From NCBI GenBank assembly GCA_002455755.1, contig DKLL01000040.1, positions 1,173-6,432 on the forward strand: DNA of 5,260 bases, written 5' to 3'. This stretch comes from Acinetobacter sp. UBA6641 (lineage in GTDB: Bacteria > Pseudomonadota > Gammaproteobacteria > Pseudomonadales > Moraxellaceae). This document shows positions 1 through 5,260 of the stretch, one piece after another. The notes beneath the pieces were generated by a model, which ran no database searches, was not told the DNA's origin, and worked only from the letters and a program-made list of their open reading frames with translations. The translations under genes were made by a program, and so were the position numbers. The first letter of the stretch is position 1. Every line of letters starts with the position of its first letter.

Positions 1-58
1 CACATGGATTAAAGATTTTTTCGATTGTTTCACGGTGATTTACTCAACTCAAGGAGAC

Positions 59-76
59 AATATACATTTGTATATT
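59..76. promoter_or_regulatory. Perfect 7-bp inverted repeat, candidate operator
   Basis: The arms AATATAC and GTATATT are exact reverse complements around a 4-nt centre, ATTT. After two mismatched pairs the symmetry resumes with GAG (54-56) opposite CTC (79-81). A dyad of this size suits a dimeric regulator, and its position about 180 nt before gacA puts it in an intergenic region. In AT-rich DNA a chance palindrome is possible. No protein is assigned to it. Confidence 0.3.
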
Positions 77-218
77 CCCTCAAAAATGCTTACATTTAAA
101 CACAAATATGAACACTTTTTGTTACTCACAACATTGTGTATAACATTTAATGGAAAGATATAGAATAGGATTGCTAATTTTGTCATTTCATTGCAAGCTT
201 ATTTTGCTTTATGTAACA

Positions 219-234
219 AAAAAATGCATTTTTT
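219..234. promoter_or_regulatory. Perfect 16-bp A6-TGCA-T6 palindrome next to the gacA ribosome binding site
   Basis: The sequence is six A, TGCA, six T, perfectly self-complementary, and it ends 6 nt before the gacA Shine-Dalgarno sequence. As DNA it could be a regulator site or a bent A-tract element. As RNA it could form only a weak stem of six A-U pairs with a TGCA loop, close enough to affect ribosome access. It lacks the GC stem of an intrinsic terminator. Function is inferred only from position and symmetry. Confidence 0.3.
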
Positions 235-240
235 GATATG

Positions 241-246
241 AGGGAG
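241..246 (+). promoter_or_regulatory. Ribosome binding site of gacA
   Basis: AGGGAG lies 6 nt before the GTG at 253-255. This is a strong Shine-Dalgarno sequence at good spacing. It supports the GTG as the true start, in agreement with the N-terminus expected for the GacA family (a short lead into VLVVDDH). Confidence 0.75.
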
Positions 247-252
247 AACTAG

Positions 253-888
253 GTGATCACAGTTTTAGTGGTAGATGACCATGAATTGGTACGTACCGGA
301 ATTTGCCGTATGCTCGAAGATCATGCGGATGTTCAAGTGATTGGTCAGGCTGAATCTGGTGAAGAAGCAATTAACTTAGTCCGTCATCATCACCCTAATG
401 TGGTCTTGCTTGATGTCAACATGCCGGGAATTGGCGGAGTAGAAACCACCCGACGTCTGCTACAGACTGCCCCTGAAACCAAAGTGCTAGCCGTCAGTGG
501 CCTGGCTGAAGAACCTTATCCTTCTTTATTACTGAAAGCCGGGGCCAAAGGCTATATCACCAAAGGTGCGCCTGTGACCGAAATGGTCCGTGCCATCAAC
601 AAGGTGATGCAAGGTGGAAAATATTTCAGTGCTGATATTGCTGAACAACTGGCCAGCTCATATCTTTCAGACACCCAGCAATCTCCTTTCGATGCCTTAT
701 CGGAACGTGAAATGCAGGTTGCGATGATGGTGGTGAATTGTATTAGTGCCCAGGAAATTGCCGATAAACTTTTTGTCAGTGTTAAAACGGTCAACACTTA
801 TCGTTATCGCATCTTCGAAAAGCTGAATTTGGATAGTGATGTCAAATTGACTCATCTGGCCATTCGCTATGGACTGATTAAACCTTAA
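253..888 (+). CDS. gacA: GacA/UvrY-family response regulator (NarL/FixJ type)
   Basis: This is a cytoplasmic two-component response regulator of 211 residues, the usual length for GacA. The receiver domain (about 1-120) has the acidic pair D8/D9, phosphoacceptor D54 in LLDVNMPGIGG, S82 and the conserved K104. The C-terminal LuxR-type helix-turn-helix (about 145-210) carries LSEREMQVA and a recognition segment TVNTYRYRIFEKL that matches, as I recall it, Pseudomonas GacA. In that family the hybrid kinase GacS phosphorylates GacA, which controls small regulatory RNAs or target genes for secondary metabolism, biofilm and virulence; in A. baumannii it is reported to affect phenylacetate catabolism and virulence. 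No gacS is in the window. Translation starts at GTG behind AGGGAG. pilS follows after 27 nt with no terminator visible, so this is probably the first gene of a gacA-pilS-pilR transcript. I see no missing key residue. Confidence 0.92.
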   Translation: MITVLVVDDHELVRTGICRMLEDHADVQVIGQAESGEEAINLVRHHHPNVVLLDVNMPGIGGVETTRRLLQTAPETKVLAVSGLAEEPYPSLLLKAGAKGYITKGAPVTEMVRAINKVMQGGKYFSADIAEQLASSYLSDTQQSPFDALSEREMQVAMMVVNCISAQEIADKLFVSVKTVNTYRYRIFEKLNLDSDVKLTHLAIRYGLIKP

Positions 889-915
889 TACCCTTTGGCT
901 TGCTAGAAGACATGC

Positions 916-2481
916 ATGACGCAAAATACCAATATTTTTCAGTTTAACCAATATCGTTTAGGCCTTTGGTATAGCACTTACAGATTTATTATTGCGACTA
1001 GTCTTTTAGTGATTTTCTTATTAACCAATCAGCGCTTCAATACCGATTATCACTATCCGCAGCTTTATTTTTATGTCCTGATTGGCTATGTGTTAGCAAG
1101 CTGTGTTCAGTTAATCACGCTAAAAAGTATACGCTTTAAAATTTCCCGGCAACTCCCATTATTATTTGTTATCGATGTCATCGCTTTAAGCTTGCTCACC
1201 TTGGCAGTAGATGGCCCTAATCTGCAATTGAGCTTGCTGTTTGTGATTACCATTTTTGCAGCCTCATTATTACTGACTGCCAAAAAGGCATTGATTATTA
1301 CCTTAATTGCCGTAATTAGCGTGATTTATCAGCTTTTTTTAGGCAGTATTTTTGATTTTTCCTCACTGAATAATATTGGCAATAGTGCGATCTTGGCCTT
1401 TCTTTTTTTAGTGGTGTATGGCACTGGCCAAATTGCGGTACGCCGTTTCCAGTTACTGGAAAATTTAAACTTTTCTCAATCCTTGGAATTAAACCGACTA
1501 CAAAACCTGAATCGCTATATTCTGGAACAGATAGAACTCGGTTATTTGGTGTTAGATGAAAACTGCCATATTGTGTTGAGCAATCCTGCTGCCTGCCTGC
1601 TTTTAGGCATTCCGCCACTGTATGCCTATGATAAATATCCCTTATTCAAAGCGCAGCCCGATTTATTTGAACTAATTAAATTTGATCAATTGCAGGACGG
1701 AGAAAAATTTCAGTTTGAGTCGCAGCTTAGCCATTATCATATGCATATAGAAGTGCAAAAACTCATGGTGCCTCATCAAACCCTGACCTTATTGGTGCTG
1801 CAGGATGCCACCAAGCTCAATCAACGCGTCCAGCAATTAAAACTTGCGGCTTTAGGTCAATTGTCTGCCAGCATTGCTCATGAAATTCGCAATCCCTTAG
1901 CTGCCATTGTTCAAGCCAATGAACTTTTGCTGGATAGCGATCAGCATCAACAAGCAGCATTGAGCCGGATGATTTCGAAGCAGACCCAGCGTATTGATCG
2001 TATTATCCAAGACACGCTAAGTATGGTGCGCAATAAAGAAACCCATCCATCAACGATTGAGCTGAAACAGTTTATTCCGCTACTTATTCAGGAAGACTTG
2101 GCTGATATTGCTACCCAGATTAAATATAGCGTTCAAAGTAAAATTTTTATTCGTTTTGATGAAGCCCAATTGCGTCAAGTTTTGATTAACCTGATTCGCA
2201 ATGCTATTCGACATAATTCACCTGAGCATTCACATATTGAATTGAATGCTTACTTACATGAACCTAATGTCCGCATTGAAGTCCGTGATTTTGGCGCTGG
2301 GGTTGCCTCCAAAGATTTAACCTCTTTATTTCAACCTTTTTTTAGTACCGAAATCACAGGAACTGGTTTAGGATTATACTTATCACATAGTTTTTGCGAG
2401 GCCAATCAGGCAAAACTGAACTATGTAGAACAAGAACAAGGGGCATGCTTTCAAATAGAATGCCTGCGAGTTGTATTATAA
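916..2481 (+). CDS. pilS: PilS, membrane sensor histidine kinase of type IV pilus regulation
   Basis: This is a 521-residue sensor kinase, close to the roughly 530 residues of Pseudomonas PilS. The N-terminal third has six hydrophobic segments (about 20-38, 50-69, 80-98, 103-122, 125-146 and 153-175), which anchor it in the inner membrane. A PAS-like domain follows (about 200-300, with YLVLDENCHIVLSNPAA). The H-box LSASIAHEIRNP puts the phosphorylated histidine at H322. The ATPase domain has the N-box around N425/N429, the G1 box with D458 in RDFGAG, and the G2 box GTGLGL at 482-487, so all catalytic motifs are present. In the family, PilS monitors membrane pilin PilA and phosphorylates PilR. 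The ATG at 916 is the first possible start because an in-frame TAG lies at 904-906; its ribosome site (AGAAGA, 905-910) is weak. pilR follows directly, which supports the assignment. Confidence 0.93.
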   Translation: MTQNTNIFQFNQYRLGLWYSTYRFIIATSLLVIFLLTNQRFNTDYHYPQLYFYVLIGYVLASCVQLITLKSIRFKISRQLPLLFVIDVIALSLLTLAVDGPNLQLSLLFVITIFAASLLLTAKKALIITLIAVISVIYQLFLGSIFDFSSLNNIGNSAILAFLFLVVYGTGQIAVRRFQLLENLNFSQSLELNRLQNLNRYILEQIELGYLVLDENCHIVLSNPAACLLLGIPPLYAYDKYPLFKAQPDLFELIKFDQLQDGEKFQFESQLSHYHMHIEVQKLMVPHQTLTLLVLQDATKLNQRVQQLKLAALGQLSASIAHEIRNPLAAIVQANELLLDSDQHQQAALSRMISKQTQRIDRIIQDTLSMVRNKETHPSTIELKQFIPLLIQEDLADIATQIKYSVQSKIFIRFDEAQLRQVLINLIRNAIRHNSPEHSHIELNAYLHEPNVRIEVRDFGAGVASKDLTSLFQPFFSTEITGTGLGLYLSHSFCEANQAKLNYVEQEQGACFQIECLRVVL

Positions 2482-2493
2482 ATTAAAATTGCC

Positions 2494-2497
2494 GGGG
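2494..2497 (+). promoter_or_regulatory. Probable ribosome binding site of pilR
   Basis: GGGG followed by TGTACT sits 6 nt before the TTG at 2504. It is the only purine-rich Shine-Dalgarno-like sequence at proper spacing to any in-frame start of pilR, and it decides the start chosen here. The TTG codons at 2471 and 2489 have no comparable site. Confidence 0.45.
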
Positions 2498-2503
2498 TGT
2501 ACT

Positions 2504-3913
2504 TTGGAACAACAACCACTTGTATTGTTAGTAGATGATGAAGAAGATTTGTGTACCCTCATGCAAATGTCTTTAGCGCGTATCGGGATCAAAACCCATA
2601 TCGCACATCGTCTTGAACAAGCCAAAAAATTCTTGTCTGAATACCGGTATGATGCTTGTTTAACCGATTTAAATTTACCGGACGGTAATGGACTGCAACT
2701 GGTGGAATGGATTAGCCAGCATTTTCCATCCATACCTGTAGCGGTACTGACAGCATATGGCAATATGGAAATTGCCATTGCGGCACTCAAAGCCGGTGCA
2801 TTTGATTTTGTCAGCAAACCCGTGAATCAAAAGCATCTGGAACAACTGCTGCAAAAAGCCTTTAATAAACCCTTTGAGCATTTGCAGACCAAAGAAGATA
2901 GTCTGGAACAAAAGTTATTAATCGGCCAATCACTGCCGATTCAACAGTTAAGAGTAACCTTAAATAAAATTGCCCGCTCGCAGGCACCAGTGTTTATTAC
3001 TGGTGAATCCGGGACAGGAAAAGAAGTGATTGCCAATCTGGTACATCGCCTCAGCAACCGGAATGAAGGCCCTTTTATTGCCATTAACTGCGGAGCCATC
3101 CCGACTGAATTAATGGAAAGTGAACTGTTCGGACATAAGAAAGGCAGCTTTACCGGTGCCACTCAGGACAAACAGGGGCTGATTCAATCTGCCCACGGTG
3201 GCAGTCTGTTCCTGGATGAAATTGCTGAACTGCCTTTAAGTATGCAGGTTAAATTGCTGCGTGCGGTACAGGAAAAACGGATTCGTCCAGTCGGTTCGGA
3301 CTGTGAAATTGATGTCGATTTCCGGGTGATTAGTGCCAGCCATCAAGATCTGGAAGCCCTGGTTCAGCAAGGCCGCTTTAGACAGGACCTGTTCTTCCGT
3401 ATCCATGTGATGGATCTGGTCCTGCCGCCACTGCGTGAACGTGGTGACGATATTATTTTATTGGCACATCATTTTATTCAGAAAATTAGCCAGGAATGGG
3501 ATATTCCGCAAAAGCAGCTGACGGACCGTGCGAAAAGCTTTTTATTAAGTCAGTATTATCCCGGAAATGTCCGTGAATTGCGTAATATTATTGAGCGTGC
3601 TATTACCTTGAGCGATGATGAAAGAATCGACTTGCAACACTTACAAAGTGCACCTTTACGTTATCCAACCGCGTCAGCACCAGAGGTTGCGGAAGATCAC
3701 CATAGCTTGCGCAGCGACATCCTGGTTTCTTCCAAAAAATTACCTGATGAGGGTTTAGAGCTATATCTGGAAAATATTGAAAAAGATATTTTACTTAATG
3801 CCCTGAATCTGACCCATTGGAACAGAACCCTGGCTGCCAAAAAACTGGGCATGTCTTTCCGTTCTTTACGTTATCGTCTGAAGAAATTTGGTTTGGATAC
3901 CGAGGAGGACTAG
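2504..3913 (+). CDS. pilR: PilR, sigma-54-dependent response regulator of type IV pili
   Basis: This is an NtrC-type activator, 469 residues from the chosen start. The receiver domain (about 5-125) has D11/D12, phosphoacceptor D55 in LTDLNLPDG, T83 and K105. The AAA+ domain (about 145-385) has Walker A GESGTGKE at 167-174, the sigma-54 contact loop GSFTGA at 214-219 (the canonical motif is GAFTGA; PilR of Pseudomonas, as I recall it, also has Ser), and Walker B ending in D238/E239. A Fis-type helix-turn-helix closes the protein with NRTLAAKKLGMSFRSLRYRLKK. Phosphorylated PilR activates sigma-54 promoters, classically pilA. No ATG is available at the N-terminus. TTG at 2504 gives MEQQPLVLLVDDE, the lead length expected for PilR, with GGGG upstream and a 22-nt gap to pilS. 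Upstream TTG codons at 2471 (which would overlap the pilS end by 11 nt) and 2489 would add 11 or 5 residues. Product identity is secure; the exact start is not. Confidence 0.9.
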   Translation: MEQQPLVLLVDDEEDLCTLMQMSLARIGIKTHIAHRLEQAKKFLSEYRYDACLTDLNLPDGNGLQLVEWISQHFPSIPVAVLTAYGNMEIAIAALKAGAFDFVSKPVNQKHLEQLLQKAFNKPFEHLQTKEDSLEQKLLIGQSLPIQQLRVTLNKIARSQAPVFITGESGTGKEVIANLVHRLSNRNEGPFIAINCGAIPTELMESELFGHKKGSFTGATQDKQGLIQSAHGGSLFLDEIAELPLSMQVKLLRAVQEKRIRPVGSDCEIDVDFRVISASHQDLEALVQQGRFRQDLFFRIHVMDLVLPPLRERGDDIILLAHHFIQKISQEWDIPQKQLTDRAKSFLLSQYYPGNVRELRNIIERAITLSDDERIDLQHLQSAPLRYPTASAPEVAEDHHSLRSDILVSSKKLPDEGLELYLENIEKDILLNALNLTHWNRTLAAKKLGMSFRSLRYRLKKFGLDTEED

Positions 3914-3938
3914 ACCATTTTTCAAGGATGAAACCGTT

Positions 3939-5120
3939 TTATTTATGACTTAAAATAATCTCTGCAACATGTTCCAGATAGTTGTCTTCTTTCATGTCAT
4001 GTTGCAGCAGATATTGTTGATTCGGTTGAATACCCACCCCTTCAATCATCTGTTCTTTCGGTGTGTAGTAATGCGATACCGTCATCTGTAAAGCAGCACC
4101 ATTGGAAAGCGGGAACAGTTTTTGTACCACACCTTTGCCATAGCTTTTTTCACCCACTACCCATGCACGACCATGATCTTTCATGGCCGCCGTAAAGACT
4201 TCAGCGGCAGAAGCAGAACGGTTATTGATTAAAATACCCAATTTTAAATTCTGAAATTCAAAACTTGGTAGAGCCTGAAACTGCTGATCCCCTTCAGAAC
4301 GGCTTTTGGTTGATACAATCAATCCTTGATTCAAAAATAAGTCGGCCGACTCCACCGCAGCAGACAACAGTCCACCCGGGTTATTTCTTAAATCCAGCAA
4401 TACTGCTTTCAAGCGTGAAGAAGAATGCTCTTCAATCAGGCGTTTAATTTCATTGGCAGTATCTTGCTGGAAAACTTTGACTTTAATCACCAGCACCTGA
4501 TTATGCAGCAGGGTTGCCTGAATATCGGTTTCGATTTTTTTATTACGGACTAAAATCAGGGGTTTACTATTGGGTGCCAGTTGCAAGCTTAAGGTAGAAC
4601 CAATCGAACCATTCAGCAAACTGTTAACTTGATCAGGATTGAGTTTTTTCAGTTCCTGATCATCAATCTTAAAAACGCTGACAGCATTTCGCAGCCCTTG
4701 CTTTGCTGAGTCAGCATTATCTTTTAAGCCTTGAATGACCCATTGGTGCAACTGCTGGTCATACACCAGTTCAAAGTCGACCGAGGCAATATCGCCTTCG
4801 GTATATTGCAACAGCTGCTTATACTCTTCTGGAGTTAAGTAACGGGAATAACGGTCCAGTCCGCTGACCAGACCTTTAATCGCCTGCTGAAATAAGGCTT
4901 CGTCATTTTTAGCATCGACATAATTTTCTTTGACAATGCTATAAATCTGTACGAATTGCTGAATCGATTCCACCGGAACTTCAGCATAATTCTGTGCAGT
5001 TTCATCATCAAAATCTAAAACAGGCTGGCTGTTGGCTTTCACCGCAGCAAGAGCAGAATGGCTCACACACATGAATAACATGGTTAAAATGACAACCTTT
5101 TTCCAGCGCTGTAAAGCCAT
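3939..5120 (-). CDS. ctpA: CtpA-like carboxyl-terminal processing serine protease (peptidase S41)
   Basis: This is a 393-residue S41 protease, somewhat shorter than the roughly 436-residue Pseudomonas CtpA and far shorter than E. coli Prc. A Sec signal peptide is clear: RWKK, a hydrophobic core, then HSALA, with likely cleavage after A25. The mature protein is therefore periplasmic. The helical N-terminal part (about 50-105) ends in GLDRYSRYLTPEEY. The protease core has LDLRNNPGG (243-250), the nucleophile S304 in NRSASAAE, and the general base K329 with Q333 in SYGKGVVQ, so the Ser/Lys active site is intact. The region between, where a PDZ domain belongs (about 108-195), is hard to match: the GLGI-type peptide-binding loop and the GD turn are missing. 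In Pseudomonas, CtpA with the lipoprotein LbcA degrades peptidoglycan cross-link hydrolases; the substrate here is unknown. The ATG is the first start after an in-frame TAA and has a good ribosome site. It lies 26 nt after gpmI, probably in one operon. Confidence 0.88.
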   Translation of the reverse strand: MALQRWKKVVILTMLFMCVSHSALAAVKANSQPVLDFDDETAQNYAEVPVESIQQFVQIYSIVKENYVDAKNDEALFQQAIKGLVSGLDRYSRYLTPEEYKQLLQYTEGDIASVDFELVYDQQLHQWVIQGLKDNADSAKQGLRNAVSVFKIDDQELKKLNPDQVNSLLNGSIGSTLSLQLAPNSKPLILVRNKKIETDIQATLLHNQVLVIKVKVFQQDTANEIKRLIEEHSSSRLKAVLLDLRNNPGGLLSAAVESADLFLNQGLIVSTKSRSEGDQQFQALPSFEFQNLKLGILINNRSASAAEVFTAAMKDHGRAWVVGEKSYGKGVVQKLFPLSNGAALQMTVSHYYTPKEQMIEGVGIQPNQQYLLQHDMKEDNYLEHVAEIILSHK

Positions 5121-5124
5121 CCAA

Positions 5125-5130
5125 CCACCT
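5125..5130 (-). promoter_or_regulatory. Ribosome binding site of ctpA
   Basis: On the minus strand AGGTGG lies 4 nt before the ATG at 5120-5118, inside the 26-nt gap between gpmI and ctpA. It supports this ATG as the start. The gap is too short for a separate promoter of ordinary form, which suggests expression from gpmI readthrough. Confidence 0.65.
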
Positions 5131-5146
5131 GTTTATACGAAAATTT

Positions 5147-5260
5147 TTATGATTTTAAAGTAATCAGATTGCGACCTTTCATTTCTGCAGGTACAGGAAC
5201 TTGCATGAGGTTCAACAATGTTGGAGCGACATCTGCAAGCACACCGCCTTCAGCAATGGT
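5147..5260 (-). CDS. gpmI: C-terminal end of 2,3-bisphosphoglycerate-independent phosphoglycerate mutase (partial)
   Basis: Only the last 37 codons and the TAA stop (5149-5147) are in the window; the gene enters from the right edge. The sequence includes GGVLADVAPTLLNLM and ends in VPAEMKGRNLITLKS, which is the characteristic C-terminus of GpmI. This part carries the ADVAPT segment typical of alkaline-phosphatase-superfamily mutases. The enzyme interconverts 3- and 2-phosphoglycerate in glycolysis and gluconeogenesis, in the cytoplasm and with manganese. The catalytic serine and metal ligands lie outside the window. ctpA follows after 26 nt on the same strand. A gpmI-ctpA neighbourhood is also known in Pseudomonas, where an M23-peptidase gene lies between them. 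Confidence 0.9.
   Translation of the reverse strand, partial: TIAEGGVLADVAPTLLNLMQVPVPAEMKGRNLITLKS

Larger units (their letters stand above)
1..252. other. AT-rich upstream region of gacA, no gene supported
   Basis: This stretch precedes gacA and looks non-coding. It is strongly AT-rich, rich in A and T runs, and has no frame with protein-like composition. It holds two perfect palindromes (59-76 and 219-234, listed separately) and the gacA ribosome binding site. I could not find a convincing sigma-70 promoter. The better fragments are a -10-like TTTAAT at 146-151 with a weak TTACTC 18 nt upstream (122-127), and a TAGAAT at 161-166 with no good -35. On the minus strand a GTG at 33-31, preceded by an in-frame TAA, opens an 11-codon frame that runs off the left edge. 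It could be the start of a divergent gene, but its ribosome binding site is poor and the frame is too short to judge. Confidence 0.55.

Noticed and set aside
2..163. Plus-strand frame open from the left edge to a TAG at 161-163, possibly the end of an upstream gene.
   Set aside because: The translation is a low-complexity mix typical of AT-rich non-coding DNA, with no recognisable C-terminus. A palindrome lies inside it.
912..920. ATG at 912-914 as an alternative pilS start.
   Set aside because: It is in a different frame from pilS; the in-frame ATG is at 916-918.
1419..1436. TGGCAC followed by TTGC, resembling a sigma-54 promoter.
   Set aside because: The two elements are 8 nt apart instead of about 5, and they lie inside the pilS membrane-domain coding sequence.
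1316..1618. Minus-strand 100-codon open frame inside pilS.
   Set aside because: It lies opposite a strongly supported gene, resembles no family I know and has no convincing ribosome binding site.
3937..3955. TTTTA/TAAAA inverted repeat near the pilR-ctpA junction, as a possible terminator.
   Set aside because: The stem is five A-T pairs with no G-C and a 9-nt loop, too weak for an intrinsic terminator.
4265..4447. Plus-strand 60-codon open frame inside ctpA.
   Set aside because: It is opposite the conserved protease core of ctpA and shows no protein features of its own.

Overview
The window fits a gammaproteobacterium of the genus Acinetobacter. The DNA is AT-rich, and it carries a GacA-like response regulator, a PilS/PilR pair, a C-terminal processing protease and the end of gpmI, with intergenic gaps of a few tens of bases. 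The protein sequences resemble Pseudomonas orthologues but are clearly diverged. The genus assignment rests on my recollection of protein families and gene order, not on a search.

Layout. Positions 1-252 form an AT-rich, apparently non-coding upstream region with two clear palindromes (59-76 and 219-234). Three regulatory genes then run rightward in a tight tandem: gacA (253-888, GTG start), pilS (916-2481) and pilR (about 2504-3913, probably a TTG start). Only 27 nt and 22 nt separate them, so they are probably co-transcribed. Converging on them from the right are ctpA (3939-5120, minus strand) and the last 37 codons of gpmI (5147-5260, minus strand), with 26 nt between gpmI and ctpA. The two transcription units meet in a 25-nt gap (3914-3938) with no recognisable terminator.

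How the genes work together. PilS is a six-helix membrane histidine kinase that phosphorylates PilR. PilR is a sigma-54 activator, best known for turning on the major type IV pilin gene pilA. GacA is normally phosphorylated by the unlinked hybrid kinase GacS and controls lifestyle and virulence genes. Its place directly upstream of pilSR could couple the levels of the two systems. CtpA is a periplasmic serine protease with an intact Ser/Lys active site but a PDZ region that looks degenerate. GpmI is glycolytic phosphoglycerate mutase.

I found no mobile element, CRISPR array, tRNA, rRNA or evident novel system. This is an ordinary core-genome region. The points most worth checking are the gacA-pilSR linkage, the eroded PDZ of CtpA, the palindromes ahead of gacA and the start codon of pilR.
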